DNA of 64,000 nt from Luteibacter sp. dw_328 (GCF_018449605.1 NZ_JAAVUW010000006.1:1-64000), one strand, 5' to 3'; numbered from the stretch's first letter, positions 35,375 through 44,686 are shown. Made by a program: numbers and translations. The notes: generated from the sequence alone by a model not told the origin.

Positions 35375-35847
35375 TCACCCTCGGCCGGGTTGGTTAGTGC
35401 GGTAGTGGACGCTACGGATATTCAAGCGCAACTGCTGATGTCTTGCGCTGCTATCGAGTCGGCTGCAGATGTACCAACCATTGATACTGCACCGGGCCTT
35501 CGGGTCGCTCTTCAGGCGGTAGAAGACGTGGTTGTCATTGCCTCGATAGCACACCGCGTGGCTTAGATCTTCAATTAGCCGTGGAAGCTGAAGAGAGAAT
35601 TTGTATCGCTGTGAGCAAAAAAAACGCGCTCGTCGAGCGTGTCGTCCTTCTTCCACTCGCGGAAAAGAACCGCCTCCTCAGGATCCTTAGCTGTTCGCGA
35701 GCGGGTATAGCAGTGATTGGCGTAGTACACGTGCAGGTCCACCGACACCTGCTGCTTATCAAGCAGTAGGCGGTACGAAATTACCTTGGTCCTGAGGTGA
35801 GCAATGCCGTATGACCTACCGGTGATGACATCAAATATTTCGTCCAC
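35375..35847 (-). pseudogene. Frameshifted gene of unknown function, broken at a T8 tract
   Basis: Two overlapping frames on the minus strand read as one protein. The 5' part (from GTG 35847) ends ...KKDDTLDERVFF, and the 3' part resumes ...RARFFCSQRYKFSLQLPRLI and continues to 35375. The shift falls on a run of eight T's on the coding strand (plus-strand A's at 35617-35624). One extra T, or two fewer, restores a single frame of about 157 residues. As written, only a 90-residue truncated product is made. The protein is Tyr/Arg-rich with no signal peptide, and its family is not named here. Base composition is AT-richer than the neighbours. It could be a decayed gene, a phase-variable one or a sequencing error. 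Confidence 0.6.
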
Positions 35848-36206
35848 GGCTGCCTAGTCGTCCTGGCGCGACGGTCGCAAGCGCGCATTGCCATTCTGAA
35901 CGCACTAGCAGGCTCACCCGTAAGCCGCGCCTTCACGCCGGTGTGCGTCGAAGGTCGGGGTGCGTGGGAAGCGGACGATAGCAACGCCCATGCAGCGTTG
36001 GCTCTAGGAGGATTCTGAAAAATCGCGCGGATGACTTCGTCCACGAATCCGACGCGGTGGACTGTAGACGAATGGCACTGGCCCTCGAAGCGATCGGCGT
36101 GATGACGCAGAGGGGCGTGTCGCCAAACTTAACGGCCGGTCAACGGCAAACGGCGTGCTCCCGGATACTCAATTACTATGAAGTCGTCCACACAGGAGGA
36201 TTCCAC
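35848..36206. other. Intergenic stretch without a supported gene
   Basis: Nothing is supported here apart from the ribosome-binding site of the next gene. Several short open frames exist on both strands but lack a Shine-Dalgarno sequence or protein-like composition. The region is less GC-rich than the surroundings and may hold degraded sequence. Confidence 0.5.
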
Positions 36207-36413
36207 ATGAGCGATGGACAAGGCAGCGGCGGCAACGTACTTGCCGCAATCTGCAGTTGCGTCATCCCCGGCCTCGGTCAGCTGGTGCAGGGGCGCGTTT
36301 TCAAGGCACTGTTCATGTTCGTGCTGGCCGCTGTTCTGTGGGTGATCTGGCTTGGCTGGATCATCCATCTGTGGTCGATCGTCGATGCGGCCATGTTCCG
36401 CCGGCGCGACTGA
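36207..36413 (+). CDS. Small two-helix membrane protein
   Basis: The 68-residue protein starts at ATG 36207 behind an excellent AGGAGGA site (36194-36200). A glycine-rich start (SDGQGSGGN) is followed by two hydrophobic segments (about 10-25 and 32-58) flanking PGLGQLVQGRVFKALF. This recalls TM2-like and related small membrane proteins with the G-x-G-Q-x-x-x-G-R hairpin. The function is unknown. comF follows 15 nt after its stop, so the two are probably co-transcribed. Confidence 0.75.
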   Translation: MSDGQGSGGNVLAAICSCVIPGLGQLVQGRVFKALFMFVLAAVLWVIWLGWIIHLWSIVDAAMFRRRD

Positions 36414-36428
36414 TCGATTCGCCGACGC

Positions 36429-37151
36429 ATGGACGCGTCCCGCTTCACTCGATGGATCGCGGCGGCCGGCCGTTTCGTCCTCCCGCCGCGATGCCTGGTC
36501 TGCGGTGACCAGGGTAATGAGGCGCGTGAACTCTGCCGCGCCTGTTACGCCGCCTTGCCGCGCAACCTCGCCTGCTGTGGACGTTGCGCGCTTCCGCTAC
36601 CCACGCCGATTGCCGAATGCGATGCATGCCGGATGGCATCGCGTCCCTGGGCTGACCTCTGGGTGCCGTACGAATACGGGTGGCCGCTGGACTCGCTCGA
36701 AACGCGCTTCAAGTTCGCCGGCAGCCTTGCCGCGGGCCGCGTGCTCGCCGATGCCTGGATGGATGCAGGCCCACCGCCGTCGGTGCCCGAACTGCTGTTA
36801 CCTGTCCCGTTGCACCTGAGTCGCCTGCGTTCGCGCGGTTACAACCAGGCACTCGAGCTGGCGCGACCGATGGGCAGGCGCTATCGCGTCCCCGTTAACC
36901 ACGACGTTCTCTATCGAGCACGCCGCACCGACGCTCAATCCGAGCTCGACGCCGCCGCACGCCTCGGCAACGTACGCGGCGCCTTTGCCGTACGCCGCGT
37001 ACCGGTGCAAAAGCATGTCGCGATCGTCGACGATGTCATGACCACCGGGGCCACCCTCATCGAATGCACTAAGGCACTGCTTGCCGTGGGAATCGAACGG
37101 GTGGATGTCTGGGCGCTGGCGCGCACGCCCTTGCCCGGCGGTCGTCAGTGA
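36429..37151 (+). CDS. comF: ComF-family phosphoribosyltransferase-like protein
   Basis: The 240-residue protein has an N-terminal zinc-finger region with paired cysteines (C22-x2-C25, C36-x2-C39, C50-x2-C53, C64-x2-C67). This is followed by a type I phosphoribosyltransferase domain with LLPVPLHLSRLRSRGYNQA and the PRPP loop VAIVDDVMTTGAT. ComF homologues are needed for DNA uptake in competent bacteria and assist single-strand handling. Its 3' end overlaps the convergent metallohydrolase gene by 7 nt. Confidence 0.93.
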   Translation: MDASRFTRWIAAAGRFVLPPRCLVCGDQGNEARELCRACYAALPRNLACCGRCALPLPTPIAECDACRMASRPWADLWVPYEYGWPLDSLETRFKFAGSLAAGRVLADAWMDAGPPPSVPELLLPVPLHLSRLRSRGYNQALELARPMGRRYRVPVNHDVLYRARRTDAQSELDAAARLGNVRGAFAVRRVPVQKHVAIVDDVMTTGATLIECTKALLAVGIERVDVWALARTPLPGGRQ

Positions 37152-38638
37152 TTGATGTACAAGGGATTGCCGAGTATCAGCAGCTTGCCTTCGGCTGAGC
37201 GCACATCCACGCGCAGCCAGTGCGGCTTGCCGTCGCTCGTCCATTCGAACGCCAGCTCGCCACTCTTCGGGATGAGGTCATGCCCAGCGAGATCGATCGG
37301 CTTGCCGTTGTCGAGCACGCGCAGCGGTCGACCGCCGAGTGCCGAGGTGTGCACGACCACATGCACTGACGCTCCCTTTGCAACAGCCAGCGCGTCACCC
37401 ATTTCCACTGTCTTCGAGCCCGCGGTCGCCTGGATCTCCAGCGACCGATCACGTGTACCTTCCACATCGACGAACACATGCCCCGCACGAATGCCGTCGA
37501 GGATGCCCTCCATCGACAGCTCCCGCGAATGCACCACGGTGGTCGGCGAGCCGATGCGTCCAGCGAACGTATCCCGCGGCGCGTCGCTGCCATCGTGACT
37601 GTCGCTACCGCCGATGCCGGTGATATGCAGGCCCGCATCGAGCTGCGCCTCCCAGAACGGGATGCCGCTGTCCGCTCGCTCCGCATCGCCACCGTTGACG
37701 GCCTCGATGGCCTGGAAGCCGTGCATGTCGACGACGTTATGCGGCGTGAAGCCACAACCCATGCAAGTCTCGTCGTTCGGGCGGCGCGGGTGGTTGATCG
37801 AGATCACGCCGCGGGCTTTCGCGACGTCGGCCAGTAGTGCGTTCCAGTCGGGCACGCTGCCGCTGCCGACGCGGAAGTCGAGCGGTCGCGACACGCCGAA
37901 CAGATTCGCATGGCCTTCGAAGGTGGTGATCTCGCGTGCCGGGATCATCAGCATGGTGTCGAAATACGGTTGCAGCTCGCGCATCTCCGACACCTGCGAC
38001 ATGGTGTTGTGTTCGGAGATAGCGATGAACTCGAGACCGCGCCTTGCCGCGTTGGCGACGGTGAGGAACAGCGGGCAGGGCACCTTCTTCGTCCCCGATG
38101 CGTTGGGACAGCCGCCATCGCTGTGCGCCGTATGCATGTGAAGGTCGCCGCGGTACCAGCGAGCTTCGGGATTGAGTGGCGCAGAGAGCCCATGTTCCGG
38201 ACCGAAACCTTCGTCATCGCGCGACAACCATACCTGCGCCGTATACGTCGCCGTCGAGGCAGGGCGAATGTTCGGAATACCCAGCAGCAGTCGCCACTTG
38301 CCCGGTTCGATCACACCCGGCAGGAACGACGCCGTGGCATCCGTCGCGGAGACCGTGAAGCGACGCTTGCTTCCGCCACTCCACCCGCGAAAACCATCTT
38401 GTCCCGTGAAGCCAGTGGGGCCCAGCAGGCCGAGGTCGATGGTCGTCTTCTCCTCGCGGCCGGTGTAGGCGACATCGATGGTGATTCGCGTCGTGCCTTT
38501 CGGTACATTGAACGGCACTTCGCGATAGGTGTGCTGGTCCTTTCCCGACAACGCGCCGCGAAGCACGAGGTCGGGCGCCCGCTCCGCCGCCACGGTGGCA
38601 GCGAAGCAGGTCAACAGCAGGGCAATGAGTCCGCGCAT
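37145..38638 (-). CDS. Secreted PHP-domain (CehA/McbA-like) metallohydrolase
   Basis: The 497-residue precursor has a signal peptide (1-18, ending TVAA). A beta-rich N-terminal region runs from about 20 to 155. A PHP metal-binding domain follows, with DLHMHTAHSDG (Asp165, His167, His169), AISEHNTM, INHPRR and GGSDSHDG. The sequence therefore keeps the His/Asp set for a multinuclear metal site. PHP enzymes are mostly phosphoesterases, while CehA and McbA hydrolyse carbaryl esters, so the reaction here is open. The ATG shares one base with the stop of the upstream TonB receptor, which is tight translational coupling and suggests a common substrate. Confidence 0.85.
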   Translation of the reverse strand: MRGLIALLLTCFAATVAAERAPDLVLRGALSGKDQHTYREVPFNVPKGTTRITIDVAYTGREEKTTIDLGLLGPTGFTGQDGFRGWSGGSKRRFTVSATDATASFLPGVIEPGKWRLLLGIPNIRPASTATYTAQVWLSRDDEGFGPEHGLSAPLNPEARWYRGDLHMHTAHSDGGCPNASGTKKVPCPLFLTVANAARRGLEFIAISEHNTMSQVSEMRELQPYFDTMLMIPAREITTFEGHANLFGVSRPLDFRVGSGSVPDWNALLADVAKARGVISINHPRRPNDETCMGCGFTPHNVVDMHGFQAIEAVNGGDAERADSGIPFWEAQLDAGLHITGIGGSDSHDGSDAPRDTFAGRIGSPTTVVHSRELSMEGILDGIRAGHVFVDVEGTRDRSLEIQATAGSKTVEMGDALAVAKGASVHVVVHTSALGGRPLRVLDNGKPIDLAGHDLIPKSGELAFEWTSDGKPHWLRVDVRSAEGKLLILGNPLYINH

Positions 38639-41136
38639 CAGAAGCGGTACATCACGGCGGCGCGGAACGAGCGGCCGAGCAGCGGGCGCGCGATAAAGGT
38701 GTTGGCGCCGGCATCGGAGCTCGCCAATTCACCGGCACGCGGGTTGCCTTCGGTCAGGCCGAGCGAGTTGAAGATGTTGTCGGCGTAGAGATACAGCGAC
38801 AGCTCCGGGGTGGCGTCGTAGCGAGCGCTGGCGCCGACGACGTGGTACGACGGCAGGACGACCGAGTTGGCGGTGTCGACGAAGCGCTTGCCTTCGTGCT
38901 CGTACGACATCTGCAGGCGGAGCTTGCCTTCCATCAGGTTCACGCCAGGTACCACGCGGTAACTCATCTTGGGCACGCGGATCAGCTGGTTGTCGTCATA
39001 GTCGCGCAACACCGGACCATTGTTGACGTTGTCCGTATACGACAGGCCCTTGTACTTCGGATCCTGCAGTGTCGCGTTGAACTGCACGTCGAACCACTTG
39101 GTCGGGTACAGCGTGCCTTCGAGCTCGAGGCCGTAGGTCTTGGTGCTCGCGAAGCCGGTCTGCGGCGTGGACGTGTTGCCGGCGCGATCGAAGACGTTGT
39201 TGGTGAAGCTGACGTTGTCGTACTTCGTGTAGAACGCCGTCGCATACAGGTCCATGTAGCGGTCGCTGAACTTCCAGCCGGTTTCGGCCAGATCCATCGT
39301 CTGCAGCAGCGGCGTGGCGGTCGGGCTGGTGATGTAGGTGCTCAGGTTGGGCAGGCGGAAGGCCGACGTCCAACGCGCGAACAGACCCTGGCGCGGCGAG
39401 AATTGCCAGTTGGCGCCGAGCGTCCAGCCGGTCTTGGAAAATGTCTGGTCGTAGTGGGTGAACTGGCCGTTGCCGGTGAGCACGGAGGCCGCCGCCGGCG
39501 AGCCGCCGATGTCCACCGTCTGCTTGCCTTCGGTATAGCCCTGCACGTTGACCCGTTCGTAGCGCAAGCCGCCGTCGATGCGCAGCTCCGGCGTGATGGT
39601 CCACTCATCGGAGACATAGGCCGCATTGGTGCTGGACTTGCCGCTTGCGTGTTCCCACTCGTAACCGTAACGGTATACGCCGTGATCGGTCAGCGAGCCG
39701 ACGACGTTTCCGTTCGGGTCCACGCCAACCAGATCGATTAGGTGCGCGTTGTCACGCACATCCGTCAGCACGGTGGACGAATAGCGGTCGAAGTCCTGCT
39801 GGAAGTTCGCGTGGTAGTAGCCGAAGGTGACATCGTGCGTCTGCTCGCCGAACTCGAACTGGCGCAGGACACGCGTGTCGTTGATGAACTCGTTCACCGG
39901 CATCGTCACGCCGCGCAGGCCGTCGGTGAGAACAAGGCCGTTACCGTTCTGGTTGGCCGTGTTGAACACCTGGCCCGGGTTGTCCACGTAGCGGAACTGC
40001 AGCGCGGTGGCGCCCGGTATGAGCGAAAGGCGCTTGCTGTCCTGCGTGATGAACGACGATGCACTCTGCAATGCGTTGGGAAAAACGCCATTACGCTGCG
40101 TATCCGTGGTGTTGTAGCGCATGGACTCGGCCAGCTTCCAGTCGTCGCCGAGGTCGTGATCGAACTTGAACGATACCTGCGTGCGTTTGACGTGGGTGCC
40201 TTCGCTATTGTCGAAGTTGTAGAGGCTGCCGTCGCCCTCGCGCATCTGCAGGTGTTCGGTCTCCGGGCCTGCCAGCGTGCCGTAGTTGCCGTTGAAACCC
40301 GGCACGGCACGAATGTCGCCGTTGCCATTGGTTCGCATCGGCACGCCGAGGTACAGGGCCACCTTGTCGTCCATGTGCTTCACGTCGAAGCTGATATCGC
40401 CGTTCTCGAGCTTCTTCGACAGCGTGGCGCGCAGCTGGCCGCCGTCGTTGGCCCGGTAGCCCGGGTTGCGCTGGCCGTCATCTACGCGCCAGAAGCCACC
40501 GACACCCAGCTTCCAACCGCCGCCAATGGGCGTGCCGTACCAGAAGTCCAGGCGGTTCAACGAATAGTTACCCACCGTGTACTTGATCAGTCCCTCGGGG
40601 GTGTCGCCAGCCTGGCGCGGAATGAAGTTGATCGCGCCTGCCGGTGCGTTCGAATAGAAGATCGACGATGGGCCGCCACGGACGACTTCGACGCGCTCGA
40701 TGGTTTCGTCGAGGCGAAACACCTGGTCGGCGTTGAGGTAGCCCAGGGCGGGATCGTGCTGCACGGGAATACCGTCTTCGAGCAGGGTGACCGAGCCGTA
40801 GCCGTCCACCGGGATGCCGCGCGCACGGATGTTGCCCGAGGCCTCGCCGCCGGAGGATTCCACCCAGAATCCCGGCACCGACTTGACCGCCTCGGTGACG
40901 CTCGTCGGCGCCTGCATGCGCAGGCGATCTTCGTCGATGGTGGTGATGGAGTAGCTCGTCTCGGCCTTGGTGCGGGTCTCGATGCCCGAGCGGGCAGTCA
41001 CCACCACGTTGTCGAGATCGGTGGTTTTCTTCTGCGGCGGCGTGTCGTCGGCGTGGGCAGTCGAGGCGGCGGCGACGAGCAAAGCAGCGGCTAGCACCGC
41101 ACGAATAGCGCGGTGGAGGGGCTTGGTACGCAACAT
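38638..41136 (-). CDS. TonB-dependent outer-membrane receptor
   Basis: The 832-residue precursor has a signal peptide ending STAHA and a TonB-box-like DNVVVTA near residue 43. The plug contains ARGIPVDGYGSVTLLEDGIPV and VEVVRGGPSSIFYSNAPAGAINF. The beta barrel ends in FRAAVMYRF. The architecture is that of siderophore-like or small-ligand receptors, unlike the Oar-like pair earlier in the window. It heads a two-gene unit with the secreted PHP metallohydrolase, so it may import the substrate or product of that enzyme. No Fur box was recognised upstream by eye. Confidence 0.93.
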   Translation of the reverse strand: MLRTKPLHRAIRAVLAAALLVAAASTAHADDTPPQKKTTDLDNVVVTARSGIETRTKAETSYSITTIDEDRLRMQAPTSVTEAVKSVPGFWVESSGGEASGNIRARGIPVDGYGSVTLLEDGIPVQHDPALGYLNADQVFRLDETIERVEVVRGGPSSIFYSNAPAGAINFIPRQAGDTPEGLIKYTVGNYSLNRLDFWYGTPIGGGWKLGVGGFWRVDDGQRNPGYRANDGGQLRATLSKKLENGDISFDVKHMDDKVALYLGVPMRTNGNGDIRAVPGFNGNYGTLAGPETEHLQMREGDGSLYNFDNSEGTHVKRTQVSFKFDHDLGDDWKLAESMRYNTTDTQRNGVFPNALQSASSFITQDSKRLSLIPGATALQFRYVDNPGQVFNTANQNGNGLVLTDGLRGVTMPVNEFINDTRVLRQFEFGEQTHDVTFGYYHANFQQDFDRYSSTVLTDVRDNAHLIDLVGVDPNGNVVGSLTDHGVYRYGYEWEHASGKSSTNAAYVSDEWTITPELRIDGGLRYERVNVQGYTEGKQTVDIGGSPAAASVLTGNGQFTHYDQTFSKTGWTLGANWQFSPRQGLFARWTSAFRLPNLSTYITSPTATPLLQTMDLAETGWKFSDRYMDLYATAFYTKYDNVSFTNNVFDRAGNTSTPQTGFASTKTYGLELEGTLYPTKWFDVQFNATLQDPKYKGLSYTDNVNNGPVLRDYDDNQLIRVPKMSYRVVPGVNLMEGKLRLQMSYEHEGKRFVDTANSVVLPSYHVVGASARYDATPELSLYLYADNIFNSLGLTEGNPRAGELASSDAGANTFIARPLLGRSFRAAVMYRF

Positions 41137-41351
41137 GGGCTAACGCTCCGGGGAGGGGGCAACACAACCCGTAGGAACTTATGCGTTACTCATGACGGAT
41201 CGACTCACCTCGCATGACCATGCGGTTTCAATCGTGATAAATCGTCATGGGACGCTCACAGCGTGACGACGATCACAGAGCGGGTGCGGGTGAGGCGACC
41301 GGGCCCGGTACGGAGCGGTGCGCGCAGAAATCTGAGGCTGTCGCAAGATCC

Positions 41352-41357
41352 TATACA
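41352..41357 (+). promoter_or_regulatory. Candidate -10 element upstream of the YfhO-like gene
   Basis: TATACA lies 37 nt before the TTG start proposed for the next gene. No convincing -35 was found at the right distance. If used, it rules out an upstream ATG at 41247 as the start. Confidence 0.35.
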
Positions 41358-41393
41358 CTCCCGCCGCCCCCCCTTGAGCGCCGGCGCGCCGCC

Positions 41394-43625
41394 TTGATCC
41401 CCGAGACCACCTCCTACCGCCGCCTGCTGCTGGCCCTTTGCGTCGTCTGGGTGCTGCTGAATTTCAATGTGCTGTTCATGGGGCGGGTGCTCCCCTGGGA
41501 TGCCATCGATCAGTTCTATCCCACGGTGTATTTCAACGCGCATGCCCTGCGTAGCGGCCAATGGCCCTGGTGGAACCCGTATATCTACGGCGGTTACGCC
41601 CAGATCGGCGATCCCCAGGGGATGATGTTTTCGCCGCTCCTGATGGCCTGGATGGTGTTGCGCGCAGAGCCCGGTGCCGTCTGGTTCTGTTGGGGCGTGC
41701 TCCTGCATCTCCTCCTCGGTGGTGCGGCCATGCTCGACCTCCTTCGCAGGCACGGTGCCAATGCACTGGGGTGTCTGGTCGGGGCGACGGTTTTCATGGC
41801 CGGTGGCGTGGCGGCTTCCCGGCTGGAGCACACGCCGATCGTCATTGCCTACGCCTACGTTCCCGTCGTACTGCTGGCTCTTCGCTACCTGCTTTCCCGG
41901 CCGTCGATCGGGTTCGGCTGCCTGTTGGGCTTCGCCGCCGGTGCGATGGTGACCCAGCTGGTCCAGGTGACTTACCTGTTCGTCCTGATGATCGCCGCCT
42001 ACGGCGCCGTGGCGGTCGTGCGCCAGTGGTCCGCCGTCACGGTCGCGCAGCGTCGGGCGCTGGCCATGGCCATGGCGGTGGCCCTGGTCGTCGCCCTCGT
42101 CGTGGGTCTGCCGCAGCTGGCTTTCAGCTGGGCGGCGATGAGCCTGTCGAACCGGAACGCATTGCCCCTCTCGTTCGCGACGGTCGGCTCGCTCGATCTG
42201 CGTACCTTCGCCTTTCTCGTCCATCCCAATGCGTTCAACGCGCAGCGTGACCTGGCGCACTCGCCCGTCGACGTGATCGAGGGCTTCCTCTATATCGGCG
42301 TCGTGCCGCTTCTGGCGTTGTTCGGGCTGAAGCGCGCATGGTCGGACGGCGCGACCCGTCGGACCCTGGTGTTCTTCGGTGCCGTGGCGGTCGCTGCCAG
42401 CCTCTACATGCTCGGAACCCACACGCCGCTGTACGGCTGGCTCTATGCCTGGTTGCCCGGGCTGGTTCACTTTCGGCGCCCCGCCGATGCGGCCTACCTG
42501 CTCAACTTTGCCCTAGCCTTCGTCAGCGGCATCGCTGCCAGCCGGATCGACCTGCAGTCACGCCGCGAGCTCACCGTCCTGCTGGTCGTTGCGACGGCCT
42601 GGCTGGCTGTCCTGGCCGCGTCGATGCATCACGGCAGTTCCTTCGTCTGCGTGGCGGTCGCCGCCTTTGCCCTCTGGCGGCTGCGAAAACCCGGCAGCGA
42701 CTGGCGCGCCGCCGTCTGGTTGATGGCGGTGCTCGTTGCGGACTACCGCAGCTTAAACCTCAATGGCACCTTCAACGAGGGCGGCGACGGTGCTGCGCGT
42801 TTCGCACGCCATCCCGCCGTGCGCTATCTGTCCCAGCAGCTCTCATCCGGCCAGGTCGGCATGGCCGATCGGATCACCACCACGAACACGAATACAAACT
42901 GGGACAACACGGTCATCGTCACGGGCATGTCGTCCACGCAGGGATACAACCCCCTGCGTTATGCGCTGTATGAAACCTGGTACGGGCCGCGAGAGAGCAG
43001 CAGCGTGCCGGCCGTGGGGGTGCCGTACAACGTCAGTCCGACGAACCGGCTGGATGATCTGCTCGGTGTCCGCTATGTGGTGGTCGGGCATCGCACCGAC
43101 CTGCCGCCATATACGCCACCGCCTCAGCACCACATGGTGCAGGCGGGCAGGGATGTCGACATCTGGCGCCGCGAGACGGCCTACCCGCGCTTTCTCAACC
43201 CGACCCTGTCGCGATCGCTGGCCGTGGATGAATGGCCGGCTGTGTCCGACTTCGAAGCGACCGACTTCGCAACGACGCTCTGGCTGACCCCCCGAGACAA
43301 CGATGACTTCGTGGTGGGGCGCGCCACCTCGCTCTCATGCGGTGGCATCGTGGATGCGCGTGTCCGTGCCAGCACGCATACGCGCATCGATCTGTTGACC
43401 CGCTCGACCGAAGCGGGGTGGGTCGTGGCGGGAGAGCTCGACTATCCCGGATGGGAGGCGGAACTGGACGGCATACCCCTTGCGGTGCACCGGGCCAACG
43501 GCATGTTCCGCGCGGTCTGTGTGCCCGCGGGCGATCACAGCCTGAGCTTCGTGTTTCATCCCTGGCATCTGGTCGCCTACGCGTGGCGGCGGCAGTTCGG
43601 AACCCCCGGCACGCCGGGCTCCTGA
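41394..43625 (+). CDS. YfhO-like polytopic membrane protein
   Basis: The protein is about 743 residues from TTG 41394 (LIPETTSYRRLLLALCVVWVLL). Sequence between an upstream ATG (41247) and this point is rich in Arg/Gly/Pro and not protein-like. The start remains uncertain, as no strong ribosome-binding site is seen. About a dozen membrane helices are visible, and the early loop WDAIDQFYPTVYFNAHALRSGQWPWWNPYIYGG is the aromatic/acidic first periplasmic loop typical of YfhO and GT-C-like proteins. The C-terminal 250 residues are a soluble beta-rich part. YfhO proteins are implicated in glycosylation of teichoic acid or other surface polymers; the role here is unknown. It converges on ubiA. Confidence 0.78.
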   Translation: MIPETTSYRRLLLALCVVWVLLNFNVLFMGRVLPWDAIDQFYPTVYFNAHALRSGQWPWWNPYIYGGYAQIGDPQGMMFSPLLMAWMVLRAEPGAVWFCWGVLLHLLLGGAAMLDLLRRHGANALGCLVGATVFMAGGVAASRLEHTPIVIAYAYVPVVLLALRYLLSRPSIGFGCLLGFAAGAMVTQLVQVTYLFVLMIAAYGAVAVVRQWSAVTVAQRRALAMAMAVALVVALVVGLPQLAFSWAAMSLSNRNALPLSFATVGSLDLRTFAFLVHPNAFNAQRDLAHSPVDVIEGFLYIGVVPLLALFGLKRAWSDGATRRTLVFFGAVAVAASLYMLGTHTPLYGWLYAWLPGLVHFRRPADAAYLLNFALAFVSGIAASRIDLQSRRELTVLLVVATAWLAVLAASMHHGSSFVCVAVAAFALWRLRKPGSDWRAAVWLMAVLVADYRSLNLNGTFNEGGDGAARFARHPAVRYLSQQLSSGQVGMADRITTTNTNTNWDNTVIVTGMSSTQGYNPLRYALYETWYGPRESSSVPAVGVPYNVSPTNRLDDLLGVRYVVVGHRTDLPPYTPPPQHHMVQAGRDVDIWRRETAYPRFLNPTLSRSLAVDEWPAVSDFEATDFATTLWLTPRDNDDFVVGRATSLSCGGIVDARVRASTHTRIDLLTRSTEAGWVVAGELDYPGWEAELDGIPLAVHRANGMFRAVCVPAGDHSLSFVFHPWHLVAYAWRRQFGTPGTPGS

Positions 43626-43626
43626 G

Positions 43627-44634
43627 TCACAGAGCCAGCGCGATCACGATGCCGAGCCATAGAGCGAGGCCGACCCAGTTGTTGTGGCGGAACGCCCGAA
43701 GGCACGCATCGCGTGCGCGGTCGCGCATCAGCCATTGCTGGTACGCGAACAGGCCGGCCGTGGCGGCAAGACCGAGCCAGTAAGGCCAGCCCAGCGCCGA
43801 CCGCGTACCGACCAGCAACATTGTGAGCAGGAAGGTACCCATCAGGATGCCGATGATGACGAGGTCCGCATCGGCGAAAAGAATCGCGGTGGACTTCGCA
43901 CCGGCCTTGATGTCTTCCTCGCGATCGACCATGGCGTATTCGGTGTCGTAGATCACCGACCACAGGATATTGCCGATGAAGAGGAGCCAGGCGACGGGCG
44001 GCACGCTGTTGGTCACCGCGGCGAATGCCATCGGGATGGACCAGCCGAACGCGGCACCGAGTACCACCTGCGGCAGGTTGGTGTAGCGCTTGCAGAACGG
44101 ATAGATGGCAGCCAGCGCGGCACCGCCGAACGAAAGCAGGATGGTCAACCGGTTGGTCAACAGCACCAGCAGGAACGAGAAAACCAGCAATCCGGCGAAG
44201 ACGTACAGCGCCTCGCGCGGCGTGACCCGCCCGCTGGCGATCGGCCGGCCTGCGGTGCGCGCTACCTGGGGGTCAAGCTTGCGGTCCGCATAGTCGTTGA
44301 TCGCGCAGCCGGCCGAGCGCATGGCGAACACGCCCAGGGTGAAGATGAGCAGCGAACCGATCGGCGGAAAATCCTTCGCTGCCAGCCACAGCGCCCACCA
44401 GGTCGGCCAGAGCAGCAGCAGGGCGCCGATGGGCCGGTCCATGCGGGTGAGCACGAGGTACGCGTGGATCTTCTCGCGTCGCGCCGGCGGCAGGCCGTTC
44501 AGAAGGAAGGCAAGCACGCGCTCGGCCGTGGTCGAAGCATCGGCGGGCCGGGCGACGGGCTTCGGCGGGGCGACCTTGCGCGCGGACGGCGGCGCCGTGC
44601 GCCGCGGCTGGGGCTTCTTGGGTGGGGGGCTCAT
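43627..44634 (-). CDS. ubiA: 4-hydroxybenzoate octaprenyltransferase
   Basis: The 335-residue membrane prenyltransferase carries the two Asp-rich motifs NDYADRKLD (113-121) and DTEYAMVDREED. It attaches the polyprenyl tail to 4-hydroxybenzoate in ubiquinone synthesis. From ATG 44634 it has an extra N-terminus of about 45 residues rich in Pro, Lys and Arg (MSPPPKKPQPRRTAPPSARK) that E. coli UbiA (290 residues) lacks. A downstream start would remove it, but no good alternative ATG is seen before the conserved region. Its stop is 1 nt from that of the convergent YfhO-like gene. Confidence 0.94.
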   Translation of the reverse strand: MSPPPKKPQPRRTAPPSARKVAPPKPVARPADASTTAERVLAFLLNGLPPARREKIHAYLVLTRMDRPIGALLLLWPTWWALWLAAKDFPPIGSLLIFTLGVFAMRSAGCAINDYADRKLDPQVARTAGRPIASGRVTPREALYVFAGLLVFSFLLVLLTNRLTILLSFGGAALAAIYPFCKRYTNLPQVVLGAAFGWSIPMAFAAVTNSVPPVAWLLFIGNILWSVIYDTEYAMVDREEDIKAGAKSTAILFADADLVIIGILMGTFLLTMLLVGTRSALGWPYWLGLAATAGLFAYQQWLMRDRARDACLRAFRHNNWVGLALWLGIVIALAL

Positions 44635-44650
44635 GCGGGGAAGTCTAGCC

Positions 44651-44676
44651 AAAAAAAGGGCGCCTTTCGGCGCCCT
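44651..44676 (-). terminator. Intrinsic terminator of the small proline-rich gene
   Basis: On the minus strand AGGGCGCC pairs with GGCGCCCT (44669-44676 with 44657-44664) across a 4-nt loop, followed by T7 (plus-strand A's 44651-44657). It lies between the small gene and ubiA, so ubiA needs its own promoter within about 20 nt upstream or depends on readthrough. Confidence 0.88.
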
Positions 44677-44686
44677 GGGAAACACA

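Noticed and set aside
35781-36044. An 87-codon minus-strand frame upstream of the frameshifted gene
   Set aside because: No ribosome-binding site, low-complexity composition, and overlap with the 5' end of the frameshifted gene.
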